64,000 nt of DNA, from assembly GCA_014904985.1 (NCBI GenBank), contig MU128909.1, forward strand, positions 813,111-877,110, in the 5' to 3' direction. Of the stretch, positions 1 through 14,290 are shown piece by piece (within the stretch, counting starts at the first letter, position 1; every line of letters begins with the position of its first letter). The stretch is from Hydnum rufescens UP504. Taxonomy: Eukaryota; Basidiomycota; Agaricomycetes; Cantharellales; Hydnaceae. A program made the position numbers and the translations under genes. The notes under the pieces were generated by a model that saw nothing but the letters and a program-made list of their open reading frames with translations, did not search any database and had not been told where the DNA came from.

Positions 1-776
1 ACGCTGGAGAAGAGTGGGAAAAATCGTTAGGGTATGCCCGATTACCTAGGAAGCGACATACACACCTGGAATAGCATAAGGACCCATGGGACAGAACGTG
101 TCTAAAGACTTTCCAATGTAAAATTGTTTATGGTCACGCTGGAGATCTCGAGCCGAAATCTACCCAAGCACCAAAATCAATCTAGCGACTCTTCACCACC
201 ATGATCGCCCAATGCAAGTTCACGTACATCGTTGATAATGGTCGCACCCCAGACGTGCTTCCATGCATCTTCTTTCCTTATCCCAAGCCCCCCTTGCCGA
301 TGATGATACCCAGTTCGCCCTCGTAATCTACAGCATTCGTCACTGTAGAATGATGATATATCTGTGCACCATGCGGGATGATCGATGACCCTCGCTTGGT
401 GAAAAGCATCGGGAATTGTGGCTCCCCAGCAGACACAGTGGCGCTGGGCGTCTTCTGGATTTCCCTAGCTCCAAGGGTCACTTTGAGGACGAAAACGAAC
501 TGGAAAGAAAGATGCCCACTTGACGTGATCCAAATAGTTCTTCGCGATACCGATCACATCCCTTCCCCTGAGGGGAGCGAGGATCTCCACAGCGGCGATA
601 TCCTCTTGGGGAGTGCCACCAGTCAAGCTCCTCGATACAGCATCCCAATTCTCGATAACGTCGTACAGGTCCGTGACATATCTCCCCAAGACAGTGCACG
701 GCGCAACTGTATTTCCTATCGCGAGGCCCAGTGTACCCTTGGGGAAATACTTGGAACGGTCTAGTGCACAGGGCTC
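1..776 (-). CDS. Fumarylacetoacetate hydrolase (FAH) family protein, 3' end off window
   Basis: This is a member of the FAH family, metal-dependent hydrolases or decarboxylases acting on acylpyruvates and related dicarbonyls. The sequence reads, in order, LDRSKYFPKGTLGLAIGN, DVIGIAKNYLDHVK, FPMLFTKRGSSIIPHG, DYEGELGIIIGKGG, DAWKHVWGATIIND, ISARDLQRDHKQF and the signature FYIGKSLDTFCPMGP. Introns that restore the family sequence lie at 466-519, 160-227 and 4-65, so the last exon continues past base 1. The first visible exon starts after an AG at 777-778; the true start codon further upstream (to about 960) is unresolved. The frame breaks once near 278-296, next to a run of six C on the plus strand, between GKGGLG and IRKEDAW. 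No intron explains the break, so it is either an assembly indel or a mutation. The substrate cannot be told. Confidence 0.85.
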
Positions 777-1954
777 CTGTTAGTAGCCCAGACTCTCATA
801 GGACCAGAGTAGGACGGAATCCCTACAGGAGAGAAAGCGCAACACCATTAGCCAGGTCGATTCAAGATTCCCAAATTCACATTCACCCGCCCCATATGAC
901 CCAAATATCCACTTAGGATAGAAGCGGAATTCGCGGAAGCATTTCATCCCCGGAAGTTTCCGCAATTCACCGTCTCGGACATAGTACCAGAGCTATCACA
1001 TCAGAGGAAACGCCTGGACATGCACCTTTGGCTGTCCTTTGCCCTCCTTTGGCCTCAGCAACCCTCTCGAGGCGTGACAATGGGCCGCAGAATCCTCCAA
1101 GGTCACCAGCCCCACAAAACTTTTTTTTGGGACCCCAAGGTATTGAAAGAAGCATGGGCCGGGAACCAATAAGTGCACTACTCTTCGTTTGTAAAATTAG
1201 ACGAGTTCGAATCCACCCCACTCAATCTGGGTGACCATCCAATGGGCAATTTAGCCCAGACTAGCCTAGATTCAACTTTCTCGGCACAGCGCAACCATAG
1301 GTCAATATGCCCAGGACAAATCGCACATTAACTTACTATCAATGAAAGTGGGGGTTGGACCGGATTGTCTATAGGATTTTCAAGTTACCCCGGCCACGAT
1401 ATCGACAAGCCGGCCTAGGTTCAAGTCGACCGGGGAGGTATTTGTTTACATGGACTAGAAAATTGCACAACAGCCCACTAGGCTCGATCGACTGGTTTTC
1501 AACGGGGTCGCAATATCAGCCACGTCCCAGTATCGACGGCCTCGATTAGATTTAAGATGTGGGGGAGTACATCTTCCAAATTCATGCATGTAAATATATT
1601 CAGGTGCATTTTGAGGGTTTTTAATCTCACGAGCTATTTCCAAGGTTGTAATTTTGCACCAGCGATGAAATCAACGACTCAGTTCAGATTCGAGTGTGGC
1701 TGAGAATAAAGCAAAGTGATCCTCTCCGACTGGCCTAAAGCCCACTAGCTCCAATCTATTCTAACCCAGCTGATTTGCCCAACGCGGGATCGAACCATCG
1801 CCAGAGGAAGTACCACTTCTATAATGCTACCAGGTGGATGTATTCTTATTTACAGGTCCGGGGAAATACAGGCGGGGCAGAGCACAAACAAACAAAAAAT
1901 TCTAAGAGGCGTAGCCGCCGACTGCTCTTTCATCTCCATTGCATGATTATTCAC
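777..1954. other. Intergenic region
   Basis: The stretch probably holds the missing 5' exon and promoter of the FAH gene (about 777-1000) and the 3' flank of the aminotransferase. Short open frames on both strands show no family resemblance. B-box-like words near 1203 and 1788 do not fold into tRNAs. Confidence 0.6.
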
Positions 1955-3889
<1,935 letters not shown>

Positions 3890-6396
3890 ATTGATACGGG
3901 GTGAGAGATGAGACGAAACTTGTTGCGCGCGGGCGGATGCCGACATTGGGGATACTGGCGCTTTTCGACACGTGATGCCGGTTCTCTCCGAAGACATTAG
4001 CCAAGTTTGAGCATTTCTAGAGGATGGGTCAATCGATCACTGAGATCTTCTTGCGATACCGTGGAATATTACCGAAAGGCTGCTACATGCAAACTAAGAG
4101 CCTTGCAGGACATAGGGGGCCGCATTACGCCTTTATTGCCTGAATTCCCAATTTTGCAAACTTACACGCCACACTTCGCTCCCTCTCACTCTGCACCCGT
4201 ACGAGGATTTCCGGACTGGTGTCAAGCCCAGAATCCAATCTCCGACGTCGCCTCGCACTAATGTGACTTCATTTCAACGTTCTTAACAACATGAACGTCA
4301 ATAATAGCAAGCACACGCCTAGTTCGTATATGAAGGAATACAAAGGGAAGGGAAGAACGTCCGCCAAGTGAGGAGGGAGGACGAGACCGGTCGTCGTCGA
4401 TTTAGTATCGTACTGAGACCGGACGATGTGTAATGATGAGGTGGTAGTGATGGTGGGCGTGTGCGATGGTATGTGCCAGTACAGATAGATATATTATGGG
4501 GGGAGATGGGCATAAACTAGGGGGGATCGCGGTGGCTGCATTGACAGGGCGACAAGAATATAGTTGAGGAGGACACCCAGGGGGTACACGCGACACGGTC
4601 GTCTGATTGAGCGAGGCTTGCCGGTATGGGTCATACCACGCCAACCTTAGATGCAACTGTCCGTTCGGATTCAAGCTTGGCTTTGTTCATCTCGAACGCC
4701 TGCAGACTGGGGATTAGGACGAAGGAGGCTGTGCAGCAAATGGAGCAGAAACGGACCTCTTGTCTGCAGTCCTGCATTTTCGGACATGAGTGGTGTTCCG
4801 GCAGACGGTGCTGAGAGGGGGATGTGGGATCAGGGGTGCTAGGTGCTGCTGATGAGGATGGCTTGCAACTTACTGTTCCACAGAAATGGGAGGTGCAATG
4901 GGGCAGTCACCAACGATGCGGAGCGCTGCAGACCTGCACGGCGCTGAATCTTTAAATTGGCATCTTCGTTTAGCGGGCATTGTGGGCGAAAGTTGTGTAC
5001 TGCGCTGAGGGGGGCTGTTATTCCGATGCTGACTGGAGTTAGCTTTATATCAGCCTCGAGGCCGCTTGCGTGTCGCGAGTTCGGATTCAAATTGACGAAT
5101 TCACCAAGTCTCCTACCCCTGAATTGTTTTGCCTCAGCGAGCCTCCGGCGCCTCCTGGGGGCCTGTGCCTGCAGTGACGGGCCATGGACCGCACGACCCT
5201 GATGCCCCGCGGTGGTCTGGACCATCATTTATTCTCCATCACGGACACCCCACAGGTACTCTCTTTTCCATCCCTACATCCGACATGAACGGCCAGTAAG
5301 CGTCACTTGACCTTCATTATGCGTATTATTTTCACATCCATGCCGTGCAGGGGTGCTTTTCCTGTTCAGCCCGTATCCGAGGGTGCGATATTTGGCGCCT
5401 TTGCTTCTTTACGTTTTTCAGTGCGTACCCACCTGTTATCTAACTTATCTTCCAACCGCCCAATTTTCTTAATTATGACGACAGAATCCTCGTGGTCTAC
5501 GCGTGTGAAGCTGGCTTGTCGAGTTGCTTCTGCGCATCATCAGATCTAGATAATTGTTGCTGATGCTACTTCTGGCCTGTACTTCTTTGTTTGTCAGAGC
5601 CAAACGCCCAAGTCCTAAGCCACGAACACGAAACCCGTGGACTTCCACTCCACCCATGCGCCCTCATTGATCTGTCAAGGGAAAAAAAAACGATCCGCGC
5701 CGGAATAAACGTGGCATTCAAAATATTATGACAAAGGTGTTATATGAATATACTGACTTCGGTGGACTCCACATCATCATTTAGAATGCTATGTGGCACA
5801 GGTGGAGGCTGGGAAGCCCCCGAATCAAAGGCTGCTGCTGTTGTAAGTACTGCGGATTGCTAACTTGTATTATTGCTATTGTAAACCACTTAAATCGTCC
5901 ATTCCAACCTAATGCCAATCAATCTTCGGTGCAGGACATACACACCGAGTTCACGTTTCTATGAGTTCACATCTGGATGGGGAGAACATTCAATCCAGCG
6001 ACAAAGATGCCCGAGGTTTAGGGGTCGATTCACATGTCGGGTGGTACATTGTCATGGAATAGGTCAATTCCTCAGGTGAAGGTATTAATCCTACACTGTC
6101 AGGCGAGCTTTGGTTCTAGATGAGCGTAGGGTGAAGAGGGGTCGAAGTACCAGGCTACAAGTGACAAGTGTAGCCAAATTAAAGATACATTTCTTCTGTT
6201 GTACGAAGTTGACCTTCACGGTGTCTGTCAAACTCAAAGATTGGGGCCATTGGGACACTAGGAAATCTGGGGAATTTATAGCTTCTGGAGCCTGATTCCC
6301 CTGCGCGCCTACTGCAGGATTAAGTCAGGCTCCAGAAGCTATGAGTTACATATTTGTCAGCATTACGTACGCAACACTACGTTTTCCTTCCACAGA
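3890..6396. other. Gene-poor region with an 18-bp hairpin near its right end
   Basis: This stretch includes the promoter side of aminotransferase copy 1. Open frames such as minus-strand 4402-4674 and 4839-5228 are low-complexity or arginine/proline-rich and have no recognisable domain or splice support. I assign no gene here. A perfect inverted repeat lies at 6278-6342. Confidence 0.5.
6278..6342. repeat. Perfect 18-bp inverted repeat (hairpin)
   Basis: The arm ATAGCTTCTGGAGCCTGA at 6278-6295 is exactly complementary to 6325-6342, with a 29-nt loop. The core CTGGAGCC resembles the internal palindrome of the foldback element at 31485-31851, so it may be a remnant of a related element. Confidence 0.8.
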
Positions 6397-6795
6397 ATGG
6401 CTTCAGCGCAGAAGAAATACTTCAAACCACGATCTCCTTTCCGGGAGGTCAGTGTCTATCGAAGAGCTTTTCTCCTTTTGAGCCCCCTTCCCTAATCCTT
6501 CCTGGGTGCGATGCCAGTTCATATTTCGTCGTCGCATGTTTTTCGCAGCGAACTTGTCATTATCGATGTTGGAACCCTGGGAACAGGTCCTCGTCCGTCT
6601 GTAGCTCTTCCCAACCTTCTTCCTGCAGGCATCCCATCCACTCATCGCCTCTAATGCTTTACTCGCACTCCTCTAGTCTCGGTGATCTTCCTCGTGATAG
6701 CAATTTTCGCCACGAGCTTGTACAAATATCTCCCACACCAGCTTGAGTTCCTTCGTTCCCGAGCTGTATTTTATTTCTCCGGGAAGGAGCTATGA
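6397..6795 (+). CDS. Possible small single-pass membrane protein
   Basis: This is a tentative model. A first exon MASAQKKYFKPRSPFRE meets a GTCAGT donor. A middle exon reads ELVIIDVGTLGT with a donor after ACAG. A last exon joined at CTCCTCTAG reads VSVIFLVIAIFATSLYKYLP, then HQLEFLRSRAVFYFSGKEL-stop. The last exon has a clear hydrophobic segment followed by a basic, aromatic tail. The link between exons 1 and 2 is ambiguous: an AG near 6520 with a donor at GTGTCT keeps the frame. I do not recognise the family. It could also be chance open frame, but the well-formed membrane segment ending at a stop argues for a gene. Confidence 0.33.
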
Positions 6796-7940
6796 TTCTG
6801 CACTATTTTTCTTGGTTGCTTAATTACCCAAAGTGCGTATATGCGAGCGCGACTCTCAGTTTTTTTCGGTCCGATTGGGCGGGCGGCTGATGTTCTCTCC
6901 TCTGTGTATATTGCGATTGTAGTCCGTAAACATCGTCACTGGCGTCTGCTATTCGCGTTTTCGCTCTTGTTTTAGCGATAGATACATTAGACCCCTTCTA
7001 TAATGCAACCCTCCACCTTGATCCAAAAGCATGAACATTGACGATGATGGTGATGAATATCGAGATGGGAAGCAGCCTCCGTCACCTGATAATCTCGTAT
7101 CGTGCGAGACACTTATTCGATTTTCTTTCTCTCGTATGCGCCGCTGAGGTCGATGGACTTAGCGGGGCGTTCAGGACCTTGGTCCGTCCCACAGAGATCG
7201 GCTATGTTCAGTTTCTCTTCGGAGCCCAGGTCTCTCCATTCGTCGTATGGGGGGCATTCCTGGAAGATTGGATTCGTGTCTCGAGGAGTTCGCCGCAGTG
7301 GCACGCCCTCGCTTTCATCTCGTACAGCCTATTGGGCAATGAATGCATGCCAGTTGCATGCCCCGTACGCATTGGCTTAGTCGACCAGATAATAAAAACT
7401 AAGGAATTTGAAGAACCTTTGCTCCACTGCCTGATAAAACAAACCGTGGAGCTAGCACAGGCCGATCTCCTGTAGCTGAGACCATATATGCACTCCTGCC
7501 GACCCGTATACGGACCAAACACAGCTATCCGCTTCCACAGTTGCGACAGCGTATTTCATCTGACGCACCTCGTGGGTCCCTTAAGGCGTACCGTTTCCAA
7601 ATTGAAAATCGCTGGATTGGTCGAGCTCGAGTAGGCTTGGGAGGACATCCACCCCAACTCAGTCATGAGGTACCATTATATTTGAGCGGAAATGGGTCAA
7701 AAACATAACGTAGGAGAAAATGGGCTGCAGGACTGCATGTGCAGTCCCATGAACGAGAAATAAAGTAGAGGGCAGCGAAATCGGTCTGGTTGGATCACAG
7801 AAAGAGGGAATATCCAGATGGAAGAATAGTGAAGGTCCATTTACCATTGTCAACGAGTGTGGATGCGATGGCGACGTATCTGGGGGTATCCAGATGGCTA
7901 AACCAATACGGAGTGAAAGTGAAATTCACACTAGGGCTAT
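6796..7940. other. Intergenic region containing a dispersed repeat copy
   Basis: The plus-strand frame 7038-7475 (145 codons) is the longest open frame. Part of this DNA is duplicated near 55.2 kb, where the shared reading frame lies on the minus strand, so I do not call the plus frame a gene. The rest is the 3' flank of SSO1. Confidence 0.5.
7060..7260 (-). repeat. Dispersed duplicate fragment, copy A
   Basis: About 200 bp resemble 55130-55350 in the same orientation, including the shared word TCGTATGCGCCGCTGAGGT. On the minus strand both copies encode a similar C-terminal stretch ending at a stop: this copy GPERPAKSIDLSGAYERKK, the other GPERTSKFIHLSGAYEKK. This fits two diverged 3' ends of a gene family or two pseudogene fragments. 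I do not recognise the protein. Confidence 0.6.
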
Positions 7941-9416
7941 TTAATGCTTCTTGGTGTTGTTGGCAACAACAATGCCAACCACAATGCCAATGATAGCGAG
8001 GATAATGAGGAGGATGATGAAACAGATCCAACGCTTCCTGCGTGCCGCTCTTGCAGAGACAACTGCCCTATCCGTTTCTTTAACACTACGATGGGACGAT
8101 TTGTCAATGGCTGCTGGTCCGTGCAAAACCTCCCACTCACCCCGTTTCAAGGTCTTTGGTTGCTGTTTCCGCATGCGCTTCGATAACGGTGATTGATTCG
8201 TCTTGCTGCTCGACCAGAACACTCATCTAGACCGGTCAAAAGAAGGTGAGACCTGTTCAGCGGCAAACTAAACAAAGATGATTCACATCGTTGAAAAGCT
8301 GAGCCAGTTCAGTGAGCGTTTTTTCGATTCTTTTAATGTCCTCATGTCGCTCTTGGACTTCGCGGTACGCTGCTCGCGACTCGCCATACCGGTTTGAGTT
8401 CAGTAACTAGATTTATCCCATAATATAAGAAGCCTCAAAAGGTCAGCCGAATATGGACGTAAATGGTTACACACCGCCTGAGAGAAAATCTGCCCTCCCT
8501 GATCGTCCTCTACCACAGCCTTCACCTCCTCTGGTGTAGCATCGGGTTTCACAATTCTGAATTGTCGCTCCATCCTTTGCTTGTACTTTGCACGATATTG
8601 CCTTTCCACTTCTTGGTAGTTTTGAATGGCCTCGACGAATTTCGATTTGACAAGCCCAGTCTGTTTTTCGAGATGAGCTATTTCAGTATATAGGTTCCCC
8701 AGCGAGAACGACGGATGCAGCACAGCGAACCTGCTGCTTCCTGATTTGCCCATCTCTACCTGAACCAGGCTGACGTTCGAGAGCCTTAATACGCCGCTTG
8801 AGAACGGCACTGAGAGCACTCGTATCCTCAACAAGCGCTTCCCGTTGGGCGGCATTACGCTTCACCACATTGTCGTCCATATTGTTGAGTGAACGGGAGT
8901 GCAGGTCCGATATTTCCTGCACGTTTGCATTAAATGCTTTTATCTCTTCTTGGATAGAAGATATCTTTGGTAGAGAGCGCCCGGTAAGGGACTGGTGAGG
9001 AGCGACGGTTGTGGCAAACAAATGCGATTCACCTCAGAATAAAAGGCAGACATGTCGTCGTCACCATATCCAGACCCATTCGCATTTGCAGCTGAAGAAC
9101 GATCAGCCAGCTCGTAGGTACTACCCGTGTCTTGGTGAGAGAAGGGATTCGTCACGCGTCCGCCTGGGGGGTTAGCATATCGCGCTGGTGTTTGACTTGG
9201 GTATGATGGTTCTCTGAAGAGAGTTGAAAATAATTTAGCATCATGTATGGCTTGCGACGGCATCGAAGAAATTGTCAAGGACTAAGACAGCTCTTACGGG
9301 ACATTGTCGTACTGGTTAGCGCCTTGTTGAGCCTGTAATCAAAACTGGTCAGAGACTGCTGCTTGCCAGCGAGACAAGAAGCGTACCCTCATGGCGGCTA
9401 ATCTGTCTCTGGCCAT
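7941..9416 (-). CDS. SSO1: Plasma-membrane t-SNARE, syntaxin-1/Sso type
   Basis: A Qa-SNARE for exocytic vesicle fusion at the plasma membrane. The start MARDRLAAMR is typical of Sso proteins. A variable N-terminal part (EPSYPSQTPARYANPPGG) precedes the Habc helices (ISSIQEEIKAFNANVQEISD, SALSAVLKRRIKALERQ, AHLEKQTGLVKSKF, NYQEVERQYRAKYKQRMERQ). The SNARE motif runs from REVQERHEDIKRIEKTL through the zero-layer glutamine in VLVEQQDESI. A C-terminal anchor (WICFIILLIILAIIGIVVG) ends IVVANNTKKH-stop. At least seven exons join in frame; the last junction uses GGGTGAG..GTAG and gives TGVKETDRAVVSARAARRK. The gene is complete and intact. Its 3' end faces the gene-poor 3.9-7.9 kb region. Confidence 0.95.
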
Positions 9417-9606
9417 TGTGGGAAGCTTGGGATTAAGAAAGAGGGTGTAGGGTAGTCAGCACCCAAGTCAGGGTGAAGTATGTAACTGTGAGGTGGGCCG
9501 ACGGAGGCTGTACTGAACGAACTCAATGCCGGATACGAATCGCAGTGAACTGCGCGTACTGCGCGCAACTTGGAATGGAGAAAACACCGGAGCAAACTGT
9601 CATTTC

Positions 9607-11399
<1,793 letters not shown>

Positions 11400-11556
11400 C
11401 ACAAGCACTGGACCAGAAATCGAAGCGCAAATTCAAGTGCCTTGGCTGAATTTTACTTCCGTCCTTGCTCGCAACACCAGGAGTTAATATTCTGTGGCCT
11501 CAATCGTACTTCGAGAACACCGTCTCCAGTAGGCGCATCTTACTACACCAGCGGTA
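11400..11556. promoter_or_regulatory. Bidirectional promoter between ARG4 and GCD6
   Basis: Only 157 bp separate the two start codons, so both 5' leaders and promoters must share this DNA or overlap. I saw no TGACTC/GAGTCA (Gcn4/CPC1) site and no clear TATA box in it. Confidence 0.7.
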
Positions 11557-14155
11557 ATGCCACCTAAATCCGGGAAGGAGGTGGTGGAAGATGAAGATGA
11601 AGTCCTCCAGGCAGTCATCCTTGCGGACAGTTTTAACTCGAGATTCCAGCCTCTGAGTACTACAAAGCCACGAGTGAGCCTTTCTGCGTCTACAGCGGTG
11701 GACTCAGGTAATTGAACTTGCTCTTCCGAATAGACACTTTTGCCACTATGTAACATTCCACTCCTCGATTGGACTGTAGAAGCTCTCGTCAGCTCAGGTG
11801 TGCAGGAGATATTCGTATTTTGCTGCTCACATGCAGAGAAAATCAAGGAGGCGATTCGGTGGGCGTTAATACATATCGCGAGACATTTCTACATGACTAG
11901 AATTTATTGTTGTTCACAGTGTCTCGCGATGGTCATTGCCTAATTCTGGGGTCAGTATCACCCCAATAGTTACTCCAGAAGCGAACTCTGTTGGAGACGT
12001 GATGCGCGAGCTGGACACGAAACAAATCATCACTTCAGACTTCATTCTTGTCACAGGAGACGTCGTCAGCACGATTCCTCTTCAAGCTGTCCTCCGCGAG
12101 CACAAGGAAAGACGGAAGGCTAGCAAAGACTGTATCATGACTATGGTGTATAAACCTGCTGGACCGCGTGACCGTCCACGGCAAGTCGATTATGCTTCGA
12201 CATTTTATCCTGCCTTATTTACTTATTACCACGCTCGAACAGACCGGGGCTTGATTCGTCAATTCTGCTCTTGGATACAAAGACTCACGAATGCTTATAT
12301 TACGAATATGTTGCATCGGGACATACCATTGTTTCCTTACCGCGCGAGAAACTCAACAAGCGCACGGATGTGGATGTTCGAACCGATCTACTGGACTGTT
12401 CGATTGACGTCTGTTCAGTTGATGTTCCCCCTTTGTTCAGTGAAAACTTTGACTATCAGGACCTACGAGTGGACTTTGTTCATGGGGTTTTAACTTCCGA
12501 CATCCTGGGCAAGACTATATACTGTCATATTCCACCCAAAGGATATGCTGCGCGAGTGAGAGATACACGATCGTATGCTGCGATCAGGTATGTCTGTCGG
12601 TTCTTTAAATTTGCTAGGGGCCCTGTTACAGAACGCTCTTTTTACATTTAGCCAAGACGTCCTTTCGAGAAGGACTTTCCCACTTGTGCCTGATGATACT
12701 CCAGAATTTCGGTTCAAGCGTGGGCTGGTATATCTCTCCGACCCCCTATCTCTTTCACGGTTGGTCATCCGACCCCATAAACCCTTTTTTATGGGACAAA
12801 CAAACTCACACGATATCCCATCCATAGGACATGCACAATTGGATCGCACACCCAAATCGGACGGCGCACAACCATCGATGACGATGCTTTCTTGGACCAT
12901 TCAGTCATTGGCGAAGACTGCAGTATCGGACGTGGCACCAAAATACAGAATACTTATATCTGGGCGAGCGTCACCATTGGTGCAGGATGCATCGTGGAGG
13001 ACTCCATCATTGCCAACGGGGTGAAAATCGGGCGAAACAGTCGGATAAGCAGAGGCTGTCTGATCGGAGAGGGGACTGTCCTCGGGGAAAACGCCAACCT
13101 CGCGCCCTTCAGCAGAGTAGCTGCGTCCCCACCTACGAAAGATGACGAGGAGGAAGATGACAATATGTCCCCAGCTGATCGTATGCCTTTCTCGGCTTCA
13201 GAATATTAGCCCAACGTACTAAAGCCCTCCTCGTAGCTAGCGTGGTTGGCTTCAATACCCAGGCCTATTTGTGGCCGGAGGAGGAGAAGGACGACGCCTC
13301 GGATAGCGAAGACGATACTGAGCATGAGACATTGCAGACAAGGCAATTCAATCGACTAGGTGCGTGTTACAGTGCGATTCACAGATGTAGTGAGATTCCT
13401 TCGATGATGAACTTTAACCCTCCCAGGAAATACGAACCCCCACCTCGCAGTTCCCGAGTCAGACGAGTCAAGTACTTCAGAGGCCTCAAGTCCCGAAGGC
13501 TCGCAAGCCCTCTCTCTTGATGGAGATGTACCCAAGCTCTCGCTTGATGATAATTCTGCAGCTGCTTCCGACTTCCGGTCTGAATGCACGCAATCCCTGG
13601 AGCGTGCGTTCGATGAAGGGCACACCGTAGACAATGCGGCTATCGAACTTAAAACCCTGCGCATGGCGAGTAACGTGCCTCTGGGTGCTGTTAAAGAGGT
13701 CGTTGTCGAGTTTATCGCCTCGAGAATCCAATTATCGGATAGTGCAGCAGAGCAAAAGAAGCTCGTCAATAGGATTATCGACCGATGGGGTGGACTTATC
13801 CAAGGCATTGGTGGAGAAGATCCTGTCGAGACTATCGTGCTACTTCAGGTTCGACACATTCAACCCTTCAGGGGTTCATAATTTATTCTCACCTTTTGCA
13901 CAGGCATACTGTGCAAAAACGCCGGTGCGTCTCAAGCTATTCGGGAACGTCCTCGCAGCTTTCTATAATGCCGATGTGGTGGAAGATGAAGATATCAAAT
14001 TGTGGCTGTTGGATTCACGGTCCAAGTATGCAGTAGACACTCCAGGGGACACATGCCGGAAACAAGGCGTCATCTTGTTTAAGGCGATAGAAGCGCAATC
14101 GAGCGAAGATGATGATGATGATGACGACGATGAAGAGGAAGATGAAGACGATTAG
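11557..14155 (+). CDS. GCD6: Translation initiation factor eIF2B epsilon subunit
   Basis: Catalytic subunit of the eIF2 guanine-nucleotide exchange factor. The start [19 protein letters not shown] leads into a nucleotidyltransferase-like domain ([47 protein letters not shown]). Left-handed beta-helix hexapeptides follow ([52 protein letters not shown]), then an acidic linker, then a C-terminal W2 domain ([36 protein letters not shown]) with a D/E-rich tail. The intron 12181-12242 begins GCAAGT and ends CAG: a GC-AG intron, needed to join RDRPR to [12 protein letters not shown]. The gene is intact once spliced. Its pairing with ARG4 is notable because eIF2B controls general amino acid control, of which ARG genes are targets in yeast. 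Confidence 0.94.
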
Positions 14156-14290
14156 TCTTCATTGCGAAGCCTTGCCTTGTGTAGCCATGCTAACTGCGAG
14201 CGTGTTGCGCTGCTTATCGTAGTTTGCGTAATTCCAGGCTTACTCAAATAGATTGGGTTCACCATACTAGTTCGTGCATCTAGATCTGCG

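Noticed and set aside
1195..1800. B-box-like words (GAGTTCGAATCC near 1203, GGATCGAACC near 1788) suggesting tRNA genes
   Set aside because: The flanking bases do not form T-stem, anticodon or acceptor stems on either strand, so these are not tRNAs and at best very degraded SINE relics.
4839..5228. Minus-strand open frame of 129 codons
   Set aside because: Arg/Ala/Pro-rich with no domain, no splice partners and no relation to neighbours; probably chance.
13356..13808. 150-codon minus-strand frame
   Set aside because: It lies entirely antisense to well-supported exons of GCD6.
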